A DNA stretch of 6,231 nucleotides, taken from the NCBI GenBank assembly GCA_021154515.1, contig JAJKIL010000251.1:1-6231 (forward strand). Direction: 5' to 3'. The stretch is from Niastella sp. (GTDB taxonomy: Bacteria > Bacteroidota > Bacteroidia > Chitinophagales > Chitinophagaceae). Positions 1 to 4,834 of the stretch are shown here, piece by piece (positions within the stretch are counted from its first letter, which is position 1; each line of letters starts with the position of its first letter). The notes under the pieces are model-generated. The model worked only from the letters and a program-made list of their open reading frames with translations, was not told the DNA's origin and searched no databases. Both the position numbers and the translations under genes were made by a program.

Positions 1-1882
1 AACCGATGAATTCGGATTGCCGGTTTCTGCAGAGGGGGCTATCAAAGATAACGCCGGCGCCACCGTAGCCACCTTTGGTACCGTGCACGATGGTATGGGG
101 CGCTTTACCATAGAACCTCAGGCCGGTAAAACCTATACGGCTGAATGGACAGATGAAAAAAAGCAAACGCATAAAACGCCATTACCTCCGGCCAAACAAA
201 CGGGTGTAACGTTGCAATGCGCTTCTACTGGTAGCCGCGAGGCGTTTATAATAAGAAGGTCACAGGATGCAACAGACGATTTAAAAACCCTGTACCTGTT
301 GGGTTATTTCAACTCTCAGGTAGTATATAAAGCACGGCTGAACCTGCAGCAGAATTTTATGGTGAGCGGTTCCATTCCCCTGGAAGGTATTCCCACCGGC
401 ATGTTACAGATGACCCTGTTCGATGCTAACTGGAAGCCGCTTGCAGAACGCATTAACTTCGTAAATAAAGAAGATTATTTCTTTACTACCCGGGTAGTGC
501 CTATTTCAAAAAGCACCGAGCGCCGCGCAAAGAATACCCTGGTAATCGATGTGCCTGATACGCTGAGATCGAACCTGAGTATTTCAATAACCGATGCAGG
601 ATTAACAAAGGCTGATCCTGATGCCGATAACATTGTATCGCATTTGTTATTAAGCGGCGACCTGCATGGTTATATTCATAATCCTTATTATTACTTAACC
701 GGTAACGACGATACCGTTCGCGCGCACCTTGACCTGGTAATGCTTACCAATGGCTGGCGCCGGTTTAAATGGGACGATCTGGCCGCCGGTAAATTGCCTG
801 TTATAAAGTTTCCACGCGAGAATTATTTATCACTCAGCGCCACTTTAACGGGCGTGCAGCCCAACCAGGTTCCAAAGAATACCCAGATCAACGTGTTCCT
901 GCAGGCAAAAGATTCTTCGCGTCAGTTGTTCTTTTTATCAATTGACTCAACAGGTAAATTTCAACAGGATGGGCTGGTGTTCTTTGATACGGTAAGTGTG
1001 TTTTATCAGTTTAACAACAACAAGTTCCTGGCTAATAAATCCGTTGTTAATTTCAGTAATGGAACGCATAAAGTCCCCTTTGTTGTAAAACCCGATTCTG
1101 CCTGGCGCGTGCCCATGCCTATTGACACAAGCCTGTTGAGCAGGGGTAAATACTTTGCCAGCGAAGCAGAACGGATAAAACCTGAACTGGAGAAAAAGGT
1201 AAAAACGCTGGAAACGGTTACCGTAAAGGCGAGAACGAAATCGAAGCAACAAATAATGGATGAGAAATATGCCAGTGGGTTATTCTCGGGCGGCGATGCC
1301 ACTTCATTTGACCTGACAGAAGATGTGTCGGCATTGGGTGCAATGAACATCTTTACTTACCTGCAGGGTCGCGTGGCCGGTTTGCAGATCAGTACCGGCG
1401 GCCAAACGTCATTACAATGGCGGGGCGCTACACCTTCCCTGTTCTTAAATGAAATGCCGGTTGATGTATCTGCCATTGAAAACATTCCGGTTTCCGATAT
1501 CGCCTATGTGAAAGCATTCCGTCCCCCGTTCTTTGGTGCAACGGGTGGTGGCGCCGGCGGCGCTATTGCTATCTATACCAAAAAAGGCGGCGATGTTACC
1601 TCTAATACTTCCAACATTGGGGGGCTCGATAAAAGCAGGCTTACCGGTTATGCGCTGCCTAAAGAGTTCTATTCGCCCGATTACAGCAAGGAAGTAACCA
1701 ATTCCGATCTGCCCGATATTCGTCCTACTTTATTCTGGCAGCCTTATCTTCTTTTCGATAAGAACAATCATAAAACAACCCTCACTTTCTATAATAACGA
1801 TGTGTCAAAACGCATTCGCATTATTTTGGAAGGTATAAATGAAGAAGGTCAGCTGACAAGAGTGGAGAAAATTATCGAATAA
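1..1882 (+). CDS. MG2-like / TonB-receptor plug-domain envelope protein, 5' partial
   Basis: The reading frame is open to the left edge (TDEFGLPVSAEG...), so the true start, signal peptide and N-terminal domains lie outside; the TTG at 17 is not the real start. The N-terminal part (about nt 2-170) looks like a macroglobulin MG2-type beta-sandwich (DEFGLPV, HDGMGRF). A long beta-rich middle follows, with LTNGWRRFKW at about nt 743-772, a motif recurrent in this Bacteroidota family. A plug-like domain spans about nt 1208-1585: LETVTVKA, then LQGRVAGLQI, LQWRGATPSLFLNEMPVD, and a Gly-rich turn GATGGGAGGAIAIYTKKG. About 100 further residues (PDIRPTLFWQPY, then ILEGINEEGQL) end at TAA, so there is no room for a 22-strand barrel. 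By family, such proteins are exported and envelope-associated; they are often annotated as TonB-dependent receptors, but this one cannot be a complete transporter. Substrate and partner are unknown. From memory, full-length relatives have about 800-950 residues, so roughly 200-300 are missing. A terminator hairpin follows directly. Confidence 0.88.
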   Translation, partial: TDEFGLPVSAEGAIKDNAGATVATFGTVHDGMGRFTIEPQAGKTYTAEWTDEKKQTHKTPLPPAKQTGVTLQCASTGSREAFIIRRSQDATDDLKTLYLLGYFNSQVVYKARLNLQQNFMVSGSIPLEGIPTGMLQMTLFDANWKPLAERINFVNKEDYFFTTRVVPISKSTERRAKNTLVIDVPDTLRSNLSISITDAGLTKADPDADNIVSHLLLSGDLHGYIHNPYYYLTGNDDTVRAHLDLVMLTNGWRRFKWDDLAAGKLPVIKFPRENYLSLSATLTGVQPNQVPKNTQINVFLQAKDSSRQLFFLSIDSTGKFQQDGLVFFDTVSVFYQFNNNKFLANKSVVNFSNGTHKVPFVVKPDSAWRVPMPIDTSLLSRGKYFASEAERIKPELEKKVKTLETVTVKARTKSKQQIMDEKYASGLFSGGDATSFDLTEDVSALGAMNIFTYLQGRVAGLQISTGGQTSLQWRGATPSLFLNEMPVDVSAIENIPVSDIAYVKAFRPPFFGATGGGAGGAIAIYTKKGGDVTSNTSNIGGLDKSRLTGYALPKEFYSPDYSKEVTNSDLPDIRPTLFWQPYLLFDKNNHKTTLTFYNNDVSKRIRIILEGINEEGQLTRVEKIIE

Positions 1883-1900
1883 AGTTTATCTAATGATAAT

Positions 1901-1936
1901 AAAAAAAGCAGCTCCATTCGGAAGCTGCTTTTTTTT
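1901..1936. terminator. Bidirectional intrinsic terminator between convergent genes
   Basis: AGCAGCT (1907-1913) pairs with AGCTGCT (1923-1929) around a nine-base loop. The stem is flanked by seven A on the left (1901-1907) and eight T on the right (1929-1936), so it reads as a GC-containing stem plus U-tract on either strand. It lies 18 bases after the stop of the left-hand + gene and 18 bases after the stop of the - strand gene ending at 1955, exactly where a shared terminator is expected. Confidence 0.88.
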
Positions 1937-1954
1937 ATGTCGTGAATCGGCAAT

Positions 1955-2530
1955 CTAATTCTTCAATATAGTGATCGTCTTATTAGCATCATGCCCCTTG
2001 ATAGCATTTGAATCGGGCGGTGGTGGCGGTAACTTATGATTATAAGTAATAACAAACTTCGAGTACAAGTCCATCATGGGACTTGCAAAGTGCATGGCGT
2101 CACCTTCCGTGGGAGTAATGAGCCCATCTAATATCAGCGTATCGCTGTCGGTCATGGGTTCAATTTCGAAGGTATAGGTGTAAGCCAGCTTGGGATTGGG
2201 TTTGGTGATCTCCAGGTCGTAAAAGGACTTGTGATCGTACGTGAGGAACAGCGTGATATTACCGTATGCCTTGCTCATGGTATCCTGGGTAACGCCATCC
2301 AGTACTTTTTTCAGTGGTACCGAATCCGACGACATCATCCACACACTATCGTACATTACTTCTTTGGGGTCATCGGCCAGGTATACCTGCATTTTCTTTA
2401 CAATAGAGTCCTCTGTGCTTTTGAAAACAATGGTATCGTAACTGGCTGGCTTTGGTTTACGTCCAAGCCAAAAGTACATACCTGCACCAATAATGACCAT
2501 GATCAGTAAAATTATCCATGTTCCGCGCAT
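1955..2530 (-). CDS. Hypothetical membrane-anchored protein (191 aa)
   Basis: I do not recognise this family. The start is placed at the ATG at 2530-2528 (MRGTWIILLI...). A longer frame from a TTG at 2587 would add 19 residues (MQWIGYLKR...) and put a charged stretch before the hydrophobic segment, which is less likely. Residues about 5-22 form one transmembrane helix or uncleaved signal anchor, followed by RKPKP. There is no cysteine, so it is not a lipoprotein. The remaining ~165 residues are polar and rich in Asp, Thr and Ser, with alternating beta-like stretches (NITLFLTYDH, YTYTFEIEP, SKFVITYNHK) suggesting a small beta-domain outside the membrane. A run of five prolines (about residues 168-172) precedes a short tail ending TITILKN. 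The gene stands alone: convergent with the plug-domain gene, sharing its terminator, and divergent from the Nif3 gene. No clear TAnnTTTG element was found upstream; TACCTTAA at 2572-2565 on the minus strand is only a weak match. The gene looks intact; its function is unknown. Confidence 0.8.
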   Translation of the reverse strand: MRGTWIILLIMVIIGAGMYFWLGRKPKPASYDTIVFKSTEDSIVKKMQVYLADDPKEVMYDSVWMMSSDSVPLKKVLDGVTQDTMSKAYGNITLFLTYDHKSFYDLEITKPNPKLAYTYTFEIEPMTDSDTLILDGLITPTEGDAMHFASPMMDLYSKFVITYNHKLPPPPPDSNAIKGHDANKTITILKN

Positions 2531-2615
2531 ATAGACTAGGTTGTGGTTAGCGACAATTATTCGTTTAAGGTAGCCAATCCATTGCAATTAACATGCCTTG
2601 ATGTCATGAAAATAT

Positions 2616-2651
2616 TTTGATAATACCTGGCCGGGGTTTCGCCTATCTTTG
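2616..2651 (+). promoter_or_regulatory. Bacteroidota-type promoter of the Nif3 gene
   Basis: TATCTTTG at 2644-2651 is a perfect match to the Bacteroidota primary-sigma -7 consensus TAnnTTTG. A TTTG at 2616-2619 could be the -33 element, but the 24-base gap is somewhat longer than usual, so the upstream half is less certain. Transcription would start a few bases after 2651, giving a leader of roughly 10-14 bases before the ATG at 2669. GGTGA at 2661-2665 is too close to the ATG to be a normal Shine-Dalgarno site, in line with the weak use of such sites in this phylum. Confidence 0.68.
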
Positions 2652-2668
2652 ATTACAACTGGTGAATT

Positions 2669-3766
2669 ATGAAAATAGCTGATATCATTGATCTGTTGGA
2701 AGCCGTGGCCCCACCCTCGTTGCAGGAAAGCTATGACAATGCCGGTTTGCTGACCGGTAACCCTGGCTGGGCCTGTACCGGCGCCCTTTGTACGCTGGAT
2801 GCTACAGAAGAAGTGGTGAAGGAAGCCATGCAGCGTGGTTGTAACCTGGTAGTGGCGCATCACCCCATAATTTTTGGCGGCTTAAAAAAGATCACGGGTA
2901 AGAATTATGTAGAAAAGACAATAATAACTGCCATTAAAAATGATATAGCTATTTATGCTATTCATACCAATTTAGACAATGTAATAGACGGCGTGAGCGG
3001 TATGATGGCCGATAAACTGGGACTGAAGAACCGAAAGATACTGTCGCCCAAAGAAGCCACCTTAAAAAAGCTGTACACCTTTGTGCCGGTTGAACAGGTA
3101 GAACAGGTTCGGGCGGCCCTGTTTGAAGCTGGGGGCGGACATATAGGTAATTACAATGAATGCAGTTTTGGGGTAGAAGGTACGGGCACTTTCAAAGGCG
3201 GAGAAGGAACCAATCCCTTTGCAGGCCAACCCGGCGAACGGCATTATGAAAAGGAGCTAAAGATCGAAGTTATATTTCCGGGGTACCTGCAAAACAGCCT
3301 GATAAGGGCTCTGCGTACGGCCCATCCTTATGAAGAAGTGGCGTATGATGTGGTGAACCTGGCCAATACCCATCCCGGAATAGGGTCTGGGTTGGTGGGT
3401 GAATTGCCGGAAGCCCTGCCGGAAGCTGCCTTTTTGAACCAGTTAAAACAGGCGTTTGATCTGCCGCTTATTCGCCATACCGCCCTGCTGGGCCGGCCGG
3501 TTAAAAAGATAGCTCTGTGTGGCGGCGCAGGTAGTTTCCTGATTCCCAAAGCATTAGGGGTCGGGGCGGATATTTATATCACCGGGGATATGAAGTATCA
3601 CGAGTTTTTTGATGCCAATGGCCGGCTGATTATTGCTGATATCGGTCATTTTGAAAGTGAGCAATTTACCATAGATTTACTGGCTGGGGTTTTGCAGGAA
3701 AAATTTCCTACCTTTGCCGTCCTTAAAACGGCTTTAAAAACCAATCCTGTACATTATTTTGTGTGA
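2669..3766 (+). CDS. Nif3-like (DUF34) dinuclear metal center protein
   Basis: A complete 365-residue Nif3/YbgI/YqfO family protein starting MKIADIIDLLEAVAPP. The metal ligands known from the family are all visible: His64-His65 in VVAHHPIIF, Asp103 in HTNLDN, and His337 with Glu341 in DIGHFESEQ (the H-x3-E pair). Other family signatures are SYDNAGLL (21-28), GIGSGLVGELPE (237-248), CGGAGSF (284-290) and TGDMKYHE (305-312). Residues about 130-231 form the inserted PII/CutA-like domain (LYTFVPVEQVEQVR..., AHPYEEVAYDV), which separates this ~365-residue form from short ~250-residue forms such as E. coli YbgI. Relatives form toroidal hexamers with two metals per subunit in the cytoplasm. The frequent label 'GTP cyclohydrolase 1 type 2' rests on limited biochemistry, so no reaction is asserted here. 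The gene has its own promoter and is followed, 150 bases on, by its usual partner, the zinc-ribbon gene. It looks intact, with every ligand present. Confidence 0.95.
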   Translation: MKIADIIDLLEAVAPPSLQESYDNAGLLTGNPGWACTGALCTLDATEEVVKEAMQRGCNLVVAHHPIIFGGLKKITGKNYVEKTIITAIKNDIAIYAIHTNLDNVIDGVSGMMADKLGLKNRKILSPKEATLKKLYTFVPVEQVEQVRAALFEAGGGHIGNYNECSFGVEGTGTFKGGEGTNPFAGQPGERHYEKELKIEVIFPGYLQNSLIRALRTAHPYEEVAYDVVNLANTHPGIGSGLVGELPEALPEAAFLNQLKQAFDLPLIRHTALLGRPVKKIALCGGAGSFLIPKALGVGADIYITGDMKYHEFFDANGRLIIADIGHFESEQFTIDLLAGVLQEKFPTFAVLKTALKTNPVHYFV

Positions 3767-3770
3767 TCCT

Positions 3771-3841
3771 GCCGATCCCGACAAGTCGGGAACGCTGAAG
3801 CCCCGACTGAGTCGGGATGCCGATAAAAGAAAATAATCGGC
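3771..3841. repeat. Cluster of short nested palindromes between Nif3 and zinc-ribbon genes
   Basis: Three perfect inverted repeats lie within 71 bases. TCCCGAC (3776-3782) pairs with GTCGGGA (3785-3791). CCCGACT (3802-3808) pairs with AGTCGGG (3810-3816). GCCGAT (3819-3824) pairs with ATCGGC (3836-3841) across an A-rich 11-base loop. GCCGAT also occurs at 3771-3776, so the whole block is bounded by GCCGAT and ATCGGC. ATCCCGAC (3775-3782) can alternatively pair with GTCGGGAT (3811-3818), giving one long branched fold. No T-tract follows on either strand, so this is not a standard terminator. It resembles the small intergenic palindromic repeats of many genomes; copies elsewhere cannot be checked from here. 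Confidence 0.72.
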
Positions 3842-3916
3842 ATGACACAACGAAATTTGAACAGGGCGGTGAAGCCGGGGACCTGCTACCATAAACAACA
3901 AACTATAAATTTCTTT

Positions 3917-4672
3917 ATGGCTAACGTTAAAGATTACTCTGTAGAAGAAAAATTAAGCGCACTCGTAGGATTGCAGAAGGTTGAATCGAAGATCGACGAG
4001 ATCCAGATCCTGAAAGGAGAGCTGCCCATGGAAGTGAGCGACCTGGAAGATGAAATTCAGGGATTGCATTCACGCCAGGTGCGTATTGAGGAAGAGATCA
4101 ACGGCATACAGGAGTTTATCAACCAAAAGAAAAATCTCATCAAGGAAGCTGAAGCCCTGATCAAAAAATACGAAAAGCAAAGCGAGAATGTAAAGAACAG
4201 CCGCGAGTTTGAGGCCATCAATAAAGAAATTGAGATGCAACAGCTGGAAATTAAGCTGGCCGAAAAACATATTCGCGATGCTAATGAAGAGATCGCTGAA
4301 AAAGTAGTGGTGCTGGATAAAGCCAAAAAGAACATCGCTACAAAAGAAGGCGTGTTAAGCACCAAGAAAGGTGAGCTGGAAAAGATCATCGCTACCAACG
4401 AAAAAGAAGAAAAAGCATTGAACAAACAGGCTTCTGAAGCCCGCGAAAAAGTTGAAGAGCGCCTGTTGTTATCATACGATCGTATTCGCAAAAACTACCG
4501 CAATGGTTTAGGTGTAGTACCTGTTGAACGTGATGCCTGCGGTGGTTGTTTTAACGCAATCCCCCCTCAACGTCAAAGTGAGATCCGTCAGCGTAAAAAG
4601 ATCATCGTTTGCGAAAACTGCGGCCGGATCCTGGTTGACCGCGACCTGTTCGATTCAGTAGAAGTGAAATAA
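3917..4672 (+). CDS. Coiled-coil C4-type zinc-ribbon protein (zf-RING_7 / HP0958-like)
   Basis: A 251-residue protein from the ATG at 3917 (MANVKDYSVEEKLSALVGLQ). An in-frame ATG at 3842 would add 25 residues (MTQRNLNRAVKPG...) that do not look like the family and overlap the spacer next to the palindromes, so the later start is chosen. Residues about 10-190 are a long, highly charged antiparallel coiled coil rich in Glu, Lys and Ile, with the family signature NSREFEA (94-100). Residues 208-235 form the zinc ribbon: Cys208-GG-Cys211 and Cys232-EN-Cys235, separated by IPPQRQSEIRQRKK. It is probably cytoplasmic and may bind nucleic acid or a protein partner. The Helicobacter pylori relative HP0958 affects flagellar gene expression, but nothing flagellar is seen here and that role should not be transferred. 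It lies 150 bases after the Nif3 gene, an arrangement found in many phyla, and ends just before a strong terminator, so the two are probably co-transcribed. The gene is intact. Confidence 0.93.
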   Translation: MANVKDYSVEEKLSALVGLQKVESKIDEIQILKGELPMEVSDLEDEIQGLHSRQVRIEEEINGIQEFINQKKNLIKEAEALIKKYEKQSENVKNSREFEAINKEIEMQQLEIKLAEKHIRDANEEIAEKVVVLDKAKKNIATKEGVLSTKKGELEKIIATNEKEEKALNKQASEAREKVEERLLLSYDRIRKNYRNGLGVVPVERDACGGCFNAIPPQRQSEIRQRKKIIVCENCGRILVDRDLFDSVEVK

Positions 4673-4696
4673 GAGAACATCAATATAATTAAGGAG

Positions 4697-4725
4697 CCCT
4701 CCCGACGCATCGGGAGGGTTTTTTT
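4697..4725 (+). terminator. Strong intrinsic terminator after the zinc-ribbon gene
   Basis: CCCTCCCGA (4697-4705) pairs perfectly with TCGGGAGGG (4710-4718) around a four-base loop, followed by seven T (4719-4725). It lies 24 bases after the zinc-ribbon stop codon and closes the Nif3/zinc-ribbon transcription unit. The upper stem (CCCGA/TCGGG) matches the core of the palindromes upstream of the same gene at 3776-3816. Confidence 0.93.
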
Positions 4726-4768
4726 ATTCCCTGTGACTAACTGCTTTAAATCTTTTGCTTTGCCTTGT

Positions 4769-4800
4769 ACGCCGAATCCGCCGGCTGGCGGAGTAGGCGT
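4769..4800. repeat. GC-rich imperfect palindrome in the spacer before the TPR-like gene
   Basis: ACGCC (4769-4773) pairs with GGCGT (4796-4800), and TCCGCC (4777-4782) pairs with GGCGGA (4787-4792), around a GGCT loop; the two stems are separated by three-base bulges on each side (GAA and GTA). No T-tract follows, so it is not an intrinsic terminator. TCCGCC-N4-GGCGGA cores look like a dispersed intergenic palindrome, but only one copy is present in this window. Confidence 0.62.
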
Positions 4801-4822
4801 GTGAGTTTGTGCCTTAACTCTG

Positions 4823-4830
4823 TATCTTGC
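4823..4830 (+). promoter_or_regulatory. Possible degenerate -7 element before the TPR-like gene
   Basis: TATCTTGC matches the first six positions of the Bacteroidota -7 consensus TAnnTTTG and looks like TATCTTTGC with one T missing. A TTTG lies at 4806-4809, but the 13-base gap is short for a -33 partner. The element ends only four bases before the ATG at 4835, so if it is used the mRNA would be nearly leaderless. A promoter of some kind is expected here because a strong terminator precedes this gene. Confidence 0.35.
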
Positions 4831-4834
4831 AGCC

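Noticed and set aside
17..19. TTG at 17 as a real start of the plug-domain protein
   Set aside because: The frame continues upstream to the window edge with family-like residues (TDEFG), and a start here would remove the expected signal peptide and N-terminal domains.
947..1350. Two overlapping minus-strand open frames inside the plug-domain gene
   Set aside because: They lie opposite a clearly coding frame with recognisable domains, have no family features of their own and no start signals; they are antisense shadows.
2231..2509. Plus-strand open frames opposite the membrane-anchored gene
   Set aside because: The minus-strand frame is longer, has a membrane anchor and a well-placed terminator; the plus-strand products are short and unstructured and have no promoter.
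2588..2863. Minus-strand 91-residue frame over the start of the Nif3 gene
   Set aside because: It covers the Nif3 promoter and N-terminus in antisense, lacks any known motif and would run directly into the divergent gene; judged a shadow.
3771..3841. CRISPR array or intrinsic terminator at the palindrome cluster
   Set aside because: The repeated unit is too short and closely spaced for CRISPR, with no regular spacers, and no T-tract follows the stems on either strand.
3842..3916. N-terminal extension of the zinc-ribbon protein from the ATG at 3842
   Set aside because: The added residues (MTQRNLNRAVKPG...) are unlike the family's usual N-terminus, whereas MANVKDYSVEEKL at 3917 fits well; the upstream ATG directly abuts a palindrome.
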